9,717 nucleotides of DNA from JBBEDC01 sp040881505 (GCA_040881505.1 JBBEDC010000060.1:1-9717), one strand, 5' to 3'. Shown: positions 1 through 6,947, numbered from the stretch's first letter. Program-made: numbers and translations. The notes: generated by a model from the letters alone, not told the origin.

Positions 1-16
1 ATTTATAACTTTTTTT

Positions 17-45
17 ACTATATACTATAAACAAATTTATGTCAA
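17..45 (-). promoter_or_regulatory. Sigma-70-type promoter firing out of the left edge
   Basis: On the minus strand the -35 is a perfect TTGACA (40-45) and the -10 is TATAGT (17-22, five of six consensus bases), separated by exactly 17 bp. Transcription would start near position 10 and run leftward, so it probably serves a gene outside the window. It lies downstream of the TrmB-like gene on the same strand, so that next gene likely has its own start of transcription. Confidence 0.6.
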
Positions 46-99
46 ATGGACACTCTTCTATATCGCGCAGAAAGAAGCTAAAAAGTTCAAAAGCGTCCC

Positions 100-882
100 C
101 TATTTGTCCTTGATTTGTTTGTTTAACCTTTTTGCCTCCTTCCAGGAAAGATCAAAACTGTGCTTGAGCATCTCAGCAATTTCCTGGCTTTCAATCACAA
201 CGCCAAAATTATCCTGAGGAGAAACAAACGCTACCCTATCCGCATATATTCCCATATCCGATGAGAATTTAAATGATTTCTCTGGAATTAAGGCCACTTC
301 AAAGGGTTGGTGCGGTCGTGCGTGCTTATATAATTCTAGCACTTCTTTAGTAGCAGGATTTATTGCCTGCATTTTAATCTTCCGTTTTCCTCGCTCCTTG
401 TCATGATCCTGGAAGCCTGGAATACGATTAAATATGTTTATAGGATTGGCGTATACTCTCAGATCTTTCGCCTTTGTAGAAAAGATGTCCCAGTATACCT
501 CTCGCGCACCATTTACCCCCTCAAATACCCGCACGCTAGGCCTGCGCCGTGCATGTTTTCGTAAGGCTTCTAGTTCTGGAACGATTGATTCTATGTCTCC
601 CGCGACCTTCTCTTGCTTCCTGGCGGTAGTAAGGGCCATATGAAGCAAGTTATCTGGAGAAACTGCAACATACCTTCGAATTTTTTTGTCGTCAGATACA
701 CCAACCAACCCCCTTCTCTTCAGAGACTCTAGAACTACATAAGTAGAGCTTCGATTAATACCAGTTTGCTCAGCTACCTCGTTTGCTTTAGCTACTTCAA
801 GCTTGAGGAGCATAAGGTAAATTTCAGCTTCTTTTTCAGAAAGACCGAAATTTATGAGCTTTCGAAGTAATGGCCCTGTCAT
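100..882 (-). CDS. TrmB-family transcriptional regulator
   Basis: The 260-residue protein has the two-part layout of TrmB-type regulators. Residues about 5-75 form a winged helix-turn-helix (LSEKEAEIYLMLL, then ANEVAEQTGINRSSTYVVLESLKRRGLV, here split by the usual turn). A helical linker spans about 80-110. A C-terminal effector domain starts at RPSVRVFEGVNGAREVYWD (about 114-132) and ends in a helical tail. Family members bind DNA as dimers, and some sense sugars through the C-terminal domain; no ligand can be read from this sequence. The ATG at 882 gives the expected N-terminus but has no SD upstream. The stop is TAG. The gene diverges from the GreA-like gene, with about 200 bp and a 10-bp palindrome between them, so autoregulation is possible. 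Similar proteins are abundant in Patescibacteria and archaea. Confidence 0.85.
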   Translation of the reverse strand: MTGPLLRKLINFGLSEKEAEIYLMLLKLEVAKANEVAEQTGINRSSTYVVLESLKRRGLVGVSDDKKIRRYVAVSPDNLLHMALTTARKQEKVAGDIESIVPELEALRKHARRRPSVRVFEGVNGAREVYWDIFSTKAKDLRVYANPINIFNRIPGFQDHDKERGKRKIKMQAINPATKEVLELYKHARPHQPFEVALIPEKSFKFSSDMGIYADRVAFVSPQDNFGVVIESQEIAEMLKHSFDLSWKEAKRLNKQIKDK

Positions 883-951
883 AGATATTGGTTATTTGAG
901 TAAATTTGGTCTATACGAGACTATTTTATCCTGTTATAGCCCTCCAACAAT

Positions 952-961
952 CGCTTAAGCG
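952..961. promoter_or_regulatory. 10-bp perfect palindrome, possible operator
   Basis: CGCTTAAGCG is a perfect palindrome in the divergent intergenic region. It overlaps the place where a -35 would sit for a minus-strand -10 candidate TATAAC (933-938, 17-bp spacing), although that -35 itself matches consensus poorly. An operator for the adjacent TrmB-like regulator is a guess from position alone; palindromes of this length also occur by chance. Confidence 0.25.
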
Positions 962-1083
962 TGCAGGATTTATAAGAAGGAATAGCCAAGTAACTATTAC
1001 TATTCTCCAATTCCTACTATTATCCACATAATACATTGTTGTTACTCGTTGACAACACTTTTCACTCTTACAGAATGTAATAT

Positions 1084-1329
1084 GTGAGATCACTCAAACT
1101 ACAACAAATCGATATCGGTTCCAGGGTGACGTTAGTAGTCAACGGCAATACCTATATTTGGGATGTTGTGTCCCCCGGAAAGACGAGCCTGGACGAAGGC
1201 AAAGTGTCTCTCGACGCCCCACTCATTCAATTAGTATTCGGATTTAAGGAGGGGCAGAAAATACGAAGTATTATAGGAAAGAAGAAATTTGTGGTTGAAA
1301 TCAAGAAAGTTACTGAATCGCCCAGATAG
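1084..1329 (+). CDS. Stand-alone GreA/GreB C-terminal-domain protein
   Basis: The 81-residue product matches only the C-terminal, RNA-polymerase-binding half of GreA/GreB transcript cleavage factors. It shows a beta-rich start (GSRVTLVVNGNTYIWDVV, residues 11-28), then the diagnostic stretch GKVSLDAPLIQLVFGFKEGQ (39-58, compare the family's IS..SPigkALlGkk.GD), and a final strand FVVEIKKV. The coiled-coil N-terminal finger with its acidic cleavage residues is absent, so it cannot act like full GreA. Proteins of this form (compare Rnk) may bind polymerase at or near the secondary channel. The GTG at 1084 is the first possible start because TAA stands in frame at 1078-1080. No SD is seen. A perfect TTGACA lies at 1049-1054, but no good -10 is found at normal spacing. 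The neighbour on the right is convergent. Confidence 0.7.
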   Translation: MRSLKLQQIDIGSRVTLVVNGNTYIWDVVSPGKTSLDEGKVSLDAPLIQLVFGFKEGQKIRSIIGKKKFVVEIKKVTESPR

Positions 1330-1420
1330 TAGTTCAGAAGTTACCTTTAGTTTATTCTTTGTTTACTAGTTCTCTAACGGAACTACCTCAATACTCCTAG
1401 TGTTTTCATTGTTTGCCGGG

Positions 1421-2440
1421 TCAATACTTAGTTTTCCCCGTATTTACAATCAGCATCTTTTTATCTTTCGGTAGCTGGCCGGTTGTTTGCAGCATCAATG
1501 CTAACCCTGCTGCCCCCGAAGGCTCACAATTAATTTCCTGATCTTCTAGAATTTTGATGGCCTTGAGCAAAAACTCTTCTTGAAATACCAGAACCTCCGA
1601 CTGCGGACCACAAAACCCTGCGGTCTTATACATACGCAACCAAGGTTCATCAAATGCTACGAATGGAAGGTGGGGCGAATAGAGTTTTACTGCTAACGAT
1701 CGCGGGTCACTTGTGGTTGCTCCCATGAAGTTGCAGTGTCTCAAAGTGTTGATATTGCCTCGAAACCGTGGGTCGGGCGTTTCCGCTGATATCTCTCGCT
1801 TGTTAACATTCATTATATTGACATAGAGCGTGCCAGTACCAAACGGAATGAAGCAGTAGTCTGGAGAATTATCGATAACTTCATATGATAACCAATCGTA
1901 AAACCGAGTATTGGGATCTAAGGCCTGATTCGACGTAATGTCGATTCCGTTTGGATTATTTGTCAGCTTAAGAATGTCGCGCCATGTATATGCCCTGTAG
2001 TTTAAGTCGGTCCTAAACACCTCACACCCGACCTCTACCAAAGCATCGATAATTTTGGAATCTATATTAACATCAACGAGAACGCGCAAGGCTGGAAGTT
2101 GGTATGTATTCAGCATTGCTTGAATGGCAATAGCAGCTGATCCCGAGGAAACCATCGACATTGCTGGTAGTGATTCGTTGTTTTCTTTGTCTTTTTTCGC
2201 CAGCAAAATATCGCGGTAGGTCACAACAATTTCCCAGGCCATACGATCTTTATGGGTACCAGTTGGATTTTTACTTTCATCCTTTAGCCAAACATTTGAA
2301 AAGCCAGGTACCTCGATTTGATAGGTTGGCGTAGCGGGAAATTGAGGGTTTCCTGGAGGAAATTCCGGATGACGCGGGTCGTTATCGGAAGCAACCACAA
2401 TAGACTTTAGTATTTTTTCTTCTTGTTCGGTTAATGGCAT
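1421..2440 (-). CDS. Fold-type II PLP-dependent enzyme (threonine synthase/cysteine synthase-like)
   Basis: The 339-residue protein belongs to the tryptophan-synthase-beta superfamily. WLKDESKNPTGTHKDR (residues 51-66) contains the PLP Schiff-base lysine, Lys64. SSGSAAIA (98-105) is the substrate carboxylate loop. FGTGTL (200-205) corresponds to the glycine-rich stretch. EPSGAAGLA (306-314) and NTGKTKY at the C-terminus are typical of the threonine synthase/threonine dehydratase branch. Such enzymes carry out beta- or gamma-elimination and replacement on amino acids in the cytosol; the actual substrate cannot be assigned. At 339 residues it is a minimal catalytic domain with no regulatory ACT domain. 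It follows the cupin by 84 bp on the same strand and is probably the third gene of that operon. Only a weak AGGT-type SD precedes the ATG. The stop is TGA. Confidence 0.8.
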   Translation of the reverse strand: MPLTEQEEKILKSIVVASDNDPRHPEFPPGNPQFPATPTYQIEVPGFSNVWLKDESKNPTGTHKDRMAWEIVVTYRDILLAKKDKENNESLPAMSMVSSGSAAIAIQAMLNTYQLPALRVLVDVNIDSKIIDALVEVGCEVFRTDLNYRAYTWRDILKLTNNPNGIDITSNQALDPNTRFYDWLSYEVIDNSPDYCFIPFGTGTLYVNIMNVNKREISAETPDPRFRGNINTLRHCNFMGATTSDPRSLAVKLYSPHLPFVAFDEPWLRMYKTAGFCGPQSEVLVFQEEFLLKAIKILEDQEINCEPSGAAGLALMLQTTGQLPKDKKMLIVNTGKTKY

Positions 2441-2524
2441 GTACCTACTTTATAACTGAATGGAATTTTCTATAAGCTAAGACAATACCAAGCAACTCAT
2501 CCTAACTACCCAACATCTAGCCCT

Positions 2525-2872
2525 TTACCCAACCGGCGTATTCTGTCCAGAATCCCACTTAGGCTCAATGAATACAAAGACTGTGCCTTTCCCCTCCACG
2601 GCGTAGGGAGTCTTGGGCGGGATATAGGTTACGTCGTGCTTGCTCGTCTGGTGCGTCTTACCGTTCACCGTTACTTCAAAATTTCCATCCAAAATAAATA
2701 GAGCTTCGGTACAGACATCATTTTGCTTATACCCCTCCGTTGGATATCGTCCGTCTTGTTCTACCAAAGCACAAGACAGTCGACCGGTAGATGAATCCGG
2801 ATATAAGTAACAGTATCCTCCAGGTAGCTCATATGCTTTGGCGTCTGATTGCTTGAAGACTATTTTGTTCAT
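2525..2872 (-). CDS. Small cupin-fold protein lacking metal-binding histidines
   Basis: This is a 115-residue single-domain cupin. Motif 1 is recognisable at NDVCTEALFILDG (residues 51-63), but the usual H-x-H is replaced by N-D-V, leaving only the conserved Glu56. Motif 2 is HDVTYIPPKTPYAV (79-92), where the expected histidine is Tyr90. The fold is therefore supported, but a classical metal-dependent dioxygenase or isomerase role is not. A metal-free binding or sensing role, or an isomerase-type role, is more likely. The start codon overlaps the stop of the M24 peptidase gene as ATGA, and no SD lies upstream, so translational coupling is expected. The substrate is unknown; its neighbours suggest an amino-acid or peptide-derived molecule. 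Confidence 0.75.
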   Translation of the reverse strand: MNKIVFKQSDAKAYELPGGYCYLYPDSSTGRLSCALVEQDGRYPTEGYKQNDVCTEALFILDGNFEVTVNGKTHQTSKHDVTYIPPKTPYAVEGKGTVFVFIEPKWDSGQNTPVG

Positions 2873-3987
2873 GGAATAAAATATGGCTCATTAAATTGTG
2901 TAATGTTTTGCTTACTTCCATCTGGGTGGAAAATAACCACATCCTCAAACCGCACTCCACCTATGCCAGGGTAATATAATCCCGGCTCAACAGTTAGCGC
3001 CATTCCGGGTTCAATTTTTCGCTTCGAGTAAGCATTCAAACTTGGCCCCTCGTGGACACTCAAGCCTACGGCATGTCCAGTGCCATGCATAAAACCTTTC
3101 TTTGCGGACGTAGGGTGGCCTAGCTGTTTAAACGCCTTTACAGTCTTCTTGTGAACATCAGCACACCGCTGTCCGACTGCGATACTTTCCAATACCTGCT
3201 GCTGCACGCTCATGACATCACGAAAAAGTCCCTTGATATCCTTGGACGCCTTTCCCTTCACGAACGTTCGCGTCATATCGGCGAAAACCCCTGTTTTGAT
3301 GGATTGCGGAAATATGTCAATGATAAGGCACTGATTTGGTAACAAGGGACCCTCCCCATCGTCATGCGGTCGAGATGTTTGTTCGCCTGAAGCTACAATC
3401 ATTCCTTCTGGACAGTTGTAGCCCTTCTCGAATAGGAATGATTGGAGACGCGCCTTCACGTATTCGCTTGTTAACACCTCTTTCTTGTAAATGATCTTGT
3501 TACGCTTGATCGTGCTGGCAGTTAATATCTTGCGCGCGAGCTGAAACGCTGCCTCAGTAGACCGCTGGGCATCAATCATCCATTCAATTTCTACTTCATT
3601 TTTACGCTCTCTTTCCTCTTCGTATGAATAAACAGCGATGTTTATACCCACCTGCTGAAGGGCTAAAACAGTGGCGTAAGACATTGATGGAGAAACGCGC
3701 ACCGTACCAATACCTCTCTTTTTCAAAATTACTGAAAGGCTGGCAAGTAACGGACTTTCCATATCTTTCTTCGCTTTTTTTGTATAGGGCTCCAATCGCT
3801 CAATTCGAACATTGTTACGCAACGCTACAAGCTTCTGTTTTTGAATATCATATTCTCGAGCATCAAAATATACCGTGGGCTGTTCGTTGTCTGGCGCCAG
3901 ATAAATGAAAGAATCGGGTGCAGTTAACCCGCACCGGTGACGGATTTCTGGTCCTTTAGCATCAATTATGAGGTATGCGGTTTTCAT
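2869..3987 (-). CDS. M24-family metallopeptidase (Xaa-Pro aminopeptidase/prolidase-like)
   Basis: The 372-residue protein has a creatinase-type N-terminal domain (about 1-130) and a pita-bread catalytic domain (about 135-372). All five dinuclear metal ligands can be placed: Asp224 (LIIDIFPQ), Asp237 (VFADMTRTF), His305 (HGTGHAVGLSVHEGP), Glu334 (LTVEPGLYYPG) and Glu348 (GGVRFEDVV). The enzyme is therefore expected to be active, removing N-terminal residues before proline or splitting X-Pro dipeptides in the cytosol. HxxGHxxG-like spacing and the HEGP motif favour the prolidase/aminopeptidase P branch over methionine aminopeptidase. It is the first gene of the apparent M24-cupin-PLP operon and overlaps the cupin by 4 bp. 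Neither an SD nor a convincing promoter is seen in the short gap after the upstream gene's terminator. Its end is TGA. Confidence 0.88.
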   Translation of the reverse strand: MKTAYLIIDAKGPEIRHRCGLTAPDSFIYLAPDNEQPTVYFDAREYDIQKQKLVALRNNVRIERLEPYTKKAKKDMESPLLASLSVILKKRGIGTVRVSPSMSYATVLALQQVGINIAVYSYEEERERKNEVEIEWMIDAQRSTEAAFQLARKILTASTIKRNKIIYKKEVLTSEYVKARLQSFLFEKGYNCPEGMIVASGEQTSRPHDDGEGPLLPNQCLIIDIFPQSIKTGVFADMTRTFVKGKASKDIKGLFRDVMSVQQQVLESIAVGQRCADVHKKTVKAFKQLGHPTSAKKGFMHGTGHAVGLSVHEGPSLNAYSKRKIEPGMALTVEPGLYYPGIGGVRFEDVVIFHPDGSKQNITQFNEPYFIP

Positions 3988-4018
3988 GAATAGTAGATGG
4001 ATATAAAAGGAAAAGAGG

Positions 4019-4055
4019 GCGTCTTCGACCCAAGATCCATTCGGATCGAAGACGC
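4019..4055 (-). terminator. Intrinsic terminator after the 453-residue gene
   Basis: A perfect 10-bp stem (GCGTCTTCGA at 4019-4028 against TCGAAGACGC at 4046-4055) encloses a 17-nt loop. A second small stem, GATCC/GGATC (4034-4047), competes with it. On the minus strand the stem is followed by CCCTCTTTTCCTTTT, a broken U-rich tract. It starts 15 bp beyond the TGA of the upstream gene and separates that gene from the M24 operon. Confidence 0.75.
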
Positions 4056-4070
4056 TTACAATTCAACCTA

Positions 4071-5432
4071 TCAATACGCCCGCTTGGCGCACAAGGTTGG
4101 CAGAACCTGGAAGAAGGTGTTGAAGCGGTGCATCTCGGGACGGTCACCGGCCAACATCACCACGTTCGGACCCAAGTCATCAGCGTAAATCTTTGCCAAG
4201 GCTGCGTACTCCCCACCTTGGGAGTACACCAGATTGCTGACCTCGCGATCCGTCATCTCACGACCGTACCACCGCTCGTAGAAGGTGCGGTAGTGAGCCG
4301 GGATCCGCGCGATGACCTGAGCCAAGTCTTCGTACAGCGCTTCCATGCGGCCGAAGTCGCCCCGGTTCATGCGGCCAGTAGCCTCCTGGCAGTACCGACG
4401 CAGCCGTCCATTGCTGCGTTCTTCCCCGGACAACTCCAGTGTCAGGGAAAGATCGGGTGGCACAGCCGCCCGAAACGCTTCGAGCGAACACCGACAACGC
4501 CGCTTGAATTCTGCGCGGCTAAGGCCAACCCGCTCCAGGACATCTTCCGAATCGGCTTCGAAGTCGCCGATTCCCAGCACAACCCGGTGGTTGATCTTAA
4601 GCCGCGCGAGAAACTCGGAAATCGCGGGGACGATGCGCACGAACTGCTGGGCAACCAATCCCACCCCCTCACCAACACCGTCGAACGTGTAGCGGTAAGG
4701 CAGTTGAGGGTTCCCGGTTTCCTCGTACGCGTAGTCCGGGCAAAAGGCTCCCACGAGCGTGATGAGCTCACCCTGCTGACCGGCGGCGATGGCCTGACCG
4801 AAGAGCCGGGCGATGGCCGGAGAAGGAATGAGCATCTTGCAGTTTACAAAGAGCTCAGCCCACTGAATCCCCTGCTCCTCGCCAAGCACCGCGCACAACG
4901 GTGCCGCCGCCTGGGCAACCGAGGCTGAAAACTGTGCCGGCTGGTAGCCTTGATATACCTGGTAGGCAGGCATCAAGTCTCCAGCGGAACTGCCCTTAGG
5001 GCTGTGCGGCTTAAGCAGTCCCTTCTCGAACACGATTCGCCGGCGCTGAGGCGGATCACCCTTGCTCTCGCGACCGCCCATGTGGCGCTGTCCCAAGAGT
5101 TGCACCTTCAGAATGTCAGGAAAGTGACACTCCAGCAGACGGTACAACAGCCAGTTGCGCGGATAGCGAGAATTGGAGTCCAACAGCAATCCGAACCCTT
5201 CAGCCAACTCTGTGTTGCTGCGAACTGCCGTCAGGTCGAACCCGTTTGAACCGCTGCGAAGCGGCTGCAGGGCACTCCAGTACTCCCGAGCTTCCTCAGG
5301 CGACATGCCAAGTGCTTCCAACGTCCGCCGAAATTCCTCCTGATCGCCAGTGCGGCGATAGACCTGCAACGCCTTGGCGATCTCGTTCAAAACCTTCACT
5401 TCCGACTCGAAGTCAATAAGATGCGTGGCCAT
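4071..5432 (-). CDS. Unrecognised 453-residue cytosolic protein
   Basis: I do not recognise a family. It has no signal peptide and no membrane segment. Residues 1-60 are helical and charged. Residues 115-150 are basic and low in hydrophobics, so probably a loop or linker (GQRHMGGRESKGDPPQRRR). Residues 200-440 read as alternating strands and helices: GELITLVGAFCPDYAYEE (221-238), HRVVLGIGDFEADSEDVLE (282-300), and GPNVVMLAGDRPEMHRF (421-437). The pattern of hydrophobic strand, GD or GAFCPDY turn and helix suggests a Rossmann-like alpha/beta enzyme. A remote relative of class-I-aaRS-like cyclodipeptide synthases crossed my mind, but I cannot place the catalytic residues. The start is well fixed by AAGGAG 9 nt upstream (5442-5447). 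Base composition is clearly more G+C-rich than the flanking genes, as it is for the MFS neighbour, which suggests transfer. A long hairpin-rich leader precedes it. Confidence 0.8.
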   Translation of the reverse strand: MATHLIDFESEVKVLNEIAKALQVYRRTGDQEEFRRTLEALGMSPEEAREYWSALQPLRSGSNGFDLTAVRSNTELAEGFGLLLDSNSRYPRNWLLYRLLECHFPDILKVQLLGQRHMGGRESKGDPPQRRRIVFEKGLLKPHSPKGSSAGDLMPAYQVYQGYQPAQFSASVAQAAAPLCAVLGEEQGIQWAELFVNCKMLIPSPAIARLFGQAIAAGQQGELITLVGAFCPDYAYEETGNPQLPYRYTFDGVGEGVGLVAQQFVRIVPAISEFLARLKINHRVVLGIGDFEADSEDVLERVGLSRAEFKRRCRCSLEAFRAAVPPDLSLTLELSGEERSNGRLRRYCQEATGRMNRGDFGRMEALYEDLAQVIARIPAHYRTFYERWYGREMTDREVSNLVYSQGGEYAALAKIYADDLGPNVVMLAGDRPEMHRFNTFFQVLPTLCAKRAY

Positions 5433-5469
5433 AAGACACTACTCCTTCTTCTAGAGTGACAAAGAACAC

Positions 5470-5537
5470 CTCTTCGTAACGAAGAGCTCCTAGCTAAGGT
5501 GCTAGGAGCTCAGGGAAATATCTTTTAATCAAAAGAT
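5470..5537 (-). promoter_or_regulatory. Three-hairpin structured leader of the 453-residue gene
   Basis: Three perfect inverted repeats stand in a row upstream of the SD. Reading on the minus strand they are ATCTTTT-GATT-AAAAGAT (5520-5537); an 11-bp stem GAGCTCCTAGC/GCTAGGAGCTC with a 6-nt loop (5484-5511); and CTCTTCG-TTA-CGAAGAG (5470-5486). The last two share bases 5484-5486, so they cannot both be fully extended. No strong U-tract follows, so a plain terminator is unlikely; control of elongation, translation or RNA stability is possible. No known riboswitch class is recognised. Confidence 0.55.
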
Positions 5538-5544
5538 GCTGCCA

Positions 5545-5640
5545 TCAACTTCCACCACCAACTGCGTGCAACGCAAAATACCAAACATGGAGATGCATGA
5601 GGTGGCGCTTGCTAATAGAAGTTGTAATAGCGGATTTCAT
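5545..5640 (-). CDS. Possible 31-residue leader ORF upstream of the 453-residue gene
   Basis: An ATG at 5640 opens 31 codons ending in TGA. The peptide begins MKSAITTSISKRH and continues LMHLHVWYFALHAVGGGS, with four His residues plus Trp, Tyr and Phe close together. It lies between a possible promoter (5653-5681) and the three-hairpin leader, the position a regulatory leader peptide would occupy. There is no SD, and an ORF this short can occur by chance. The case rests on its position and on the parallel with the MFS leader ORF. Confidence 0.3.
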   Translation of the reverse strand: MKSAITTSISKRHLMHLHVWYFALHAVGGGS

Positions 5641-5652
5641 AAGCTGTTTGTT

Positions 5653-5681
5653 AGGGTATTATGTCTACCAATCTTCGTCAA
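5653..5681 (-). promoter_or_regulatory. Possible promoter for the 453-residue gene
   Basis: On the minus strand TTGACG (5676-5681, five of six) is followed after 17 bp by TACCCT (5653-5658), which is only three of six. A better -10-like CATAAT overlaps at 5658-5663 but is too close to that -35. The position suits a transcript carrying the short ORF and hairpins. The MFS terminator just upstream argues that the 453-residue gene needs its own promoter. Confidence 0.35.
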
Positions 5682-5729
5682 ATCTGTATTTCGAATACCT
5701 GCTATACATCGACTCACTTTAAACGAGAA

Positions 5730-5755
5730 AAAGCAGCACCTTCCGATGCTGCTTT
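5730..5755 (-). terminator. Intrinsic terminator after the MFS gene
   Basis: AAAGCAGCA (5730-5738) pairs perfectly with TGCTGCTTT (5747-5755) across an 8-nt loop. On the minus strand the stem runs into TTTTTCTCGTTT. It starts 6 bp beyond the MFS stop codon, so it ends the MFS transcript before the leader of the next gene. Confidence 0.85.
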
Positions 5756-5760
5756 CTGGC

Positions 5761-6129
5761 CTAAGCAGGTCTCTGCGGCCAGTTTCTGTACAGGTACACG
5801 AGCGAAAGAGCTACTCCCACTCCTCCAATAGCTCCCACTGCCAAGATGGAAGCCTGCAGGGAGATAGATTCCGTTAACCTTCCAGCAGTCAAAATCATTC
5901 CCATAAAGAGCAGCCTCCCCAGGAATGACTGAACTGACAAAGTGGTCGCTCGATCGTTGGCAGGAGCAAGCTCGTTAATGATGTCGCTGACAACGGGTCG
6001 TAGTGCGCCCCACATGGATCGGCCTACAAAGATCCAGCCAATACCGATCCAAGAGGACGTAAGCCCTAAGGCCATGAAGCTCAAGAGCACGATGCCAGCA
6101 ATGACGGGGAGCATAACTCTGTCCCTCAC
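5761..6129 (-). CDS. MFS transporter, C-terminal part (TM9-12) after a frameshift
   Basis: These 122 codons encode the last four membrane segments of an MFS transporter: MLPVIAGIVLLSFMALGLT, then WIGIGWIFVGRSMWGAL, FLGRLLFMGMILTAGRL and ASILAVGAIGGVGVALSL. Between the second and third lies NDRATTLSVQSF, a common loop in drug-exporter-like MFS proteins. The formal start is a GTG that overlaps the stop of the N-terminal part (GGGTGA), without an SD. The reading continues the N-terminal part directly after a one-base frameshift: restoring one base around 6129-6132 would give LEHRVRDRVML in a single frame. It is best read as the 3' end of one gene of about 393 codons, not as an independent protein. 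Confidence 0.75.
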   Translation of the reverse strand: MRDRVMLPVIAGIVLLSFMALGLTSSWIGIGWIFVGRSMWGALRPVVSDIINELAPANDRATTLSVQSFLGRLLFMGMILTAGRLTESISLQASILAVGAIGGVGVALSLVYLYRNWPQRPA

Positions 6130-6941
6130 CCGTGTTCCAGCCTACCGGCCAAGACATTGGCTCCCACAGCCCCCAGCACCATCACAGCATGCGACAGCCC
6201 GAACAGCGCCAAAGGAAGCTCCACCAGCTGCTGATAGGGCTGGGTAAACCAGAAGAGCATCAGCGTCAGGAGCGAGATAGTTGATCCTGCAAGAATGATG
6301 CCGCGAAGTGAGCTATGGCGACTGAGGGTGTATTGAAACACCTTCCACATCGACTTCGTCTCCTCAGCTTCACTTACAATGTGCCTACTAGGCTCAACCA
6401 AGCGAAGCGTCACAGCCAACGCACATATAAAGGCGACAATCTCCAGGACAAAGGGCAAGCGCAGACTGAAAGTCGCAAGAAATCCGCCAATGATGCCAGC
6501 TACGGCCTGAGAGGTCATCGCCAAACTGCTTTGCACCCGCATAGTCTTGCGGAACTCGTGGGCACGGTTGACTGCAAGAAGGCTTTCCTTCGTAAGAGCC
6601 TCGACTGTGCCCGAGTGGAAAGCAAACACCACCGCAAGCAGCATCTCAGCCGCTGCAAAGTGCCAAAACTGAGAACCTGCGGCATAGACGCATGCCCCCA
6701 CCAGGCCAAACGCGCTTCCTGCGACCAGCGTCGGCTTTCGGCCCCAACGATCAGACAAGTAACCTGAGGGAACCTCCATCACGAGCAGGGCGACTGAAAA
6801 AATCGCCTGCAGCTGAAAAGCTTGAGCCAAGGTGAGGCCGTTGTCTTGCAGGTACAGCACGATGACAGGAATAACGGCCATGGCGTCCTGAAAGACAACA
6901 AGCAACTTGAGTTTACGCAGATTGGATTCGACAGAGTGCAT
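6126..6941 (-). CDS. MFS efflux-type transporter, N-terminal part (TM1-8)
   Basis: The 271 residues carry the first eight membrane segments of a major facilitator transporter, probably an inner-membrane exporter driven by the proton gradient. MFS motif A is complete between TM2 and TM3: GYLSDRWGRKPTLV (residues 60-73). The start is taken at the ATG at 6941, because AAGGAG (6948-6953) stands 6 nt upstream and the protein then begins with a short cytosolic tail. A longer reading up to 7097 would run through the terminator hairpin and leader ORF and add no family-like sequence. The frame ends at TGA in the loop before TM9, and the missing TM9-12 lie in the other frame immediately downstream. Composition is G+C-rich like the adjacent 453-residue gene. 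The substrate is unknown; the attenuator-type leader suggests an inducible drug or metabolite exporter. Confidence 0.82.
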   Translation of the reverse strand: MHSVESNLRKLKLLVVFQDAMAVIPVIVLYLQDNGLTLAQAFQLQAIFSVALLVMEVPSGYLSDRWGRKPTLVAGSAFGLVGACVYAAGSQFWHFAAAEMLLAVVFAFHSGTVEALTKESLLAVNRAHEFRKTMRVQSSLAMTSQAVAGIIGGFLATFSLRLPFVLEIVAFICALAVTLRLVEPSRHIVSEAEETKSMWKVFQYTLSRHSSLRGIILAGSTISLLTLMLFWFTQPYQQLVELPLALFGLSHAVMVLGAVGANVLAGRLEHG

Positions 6942-6947
6942 GAGCTT

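Noticed and set aside
1367..1385. TAGTTC/GAACTA hairpin between the convergent GreA-C and PLP genes as a bidirectional terminator
   Set aside because: The stem is only 6 bp, A+T-rich, and no U-tract follows on either strand.
4128..4928. Long plus-strand ORF (266 codons) and other frames opposite the 453-residue gene
   Set aside because: They are antisense shadows of a G+C-rich gene. The minus-strand frame has an SD, leader and terminator, while the plus-strand product is rich in Arg, Pro and His without recognisable domains.
5536..5877. Plus-strand ORF of 113 codons spanning the MFS terminator and 3' end
   Set aside because: It overlaps a terminator, hairpins and the transporter's coding end and shows no domain or SD.
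6126..6132. GTGA overlap as genuine translational coupling of two separate MFS half-proteins
   Set aside because: There is no SD, and the break falls in the loop before TM9 of what is otherwise one continuous transporter; a frameshift is simpler.
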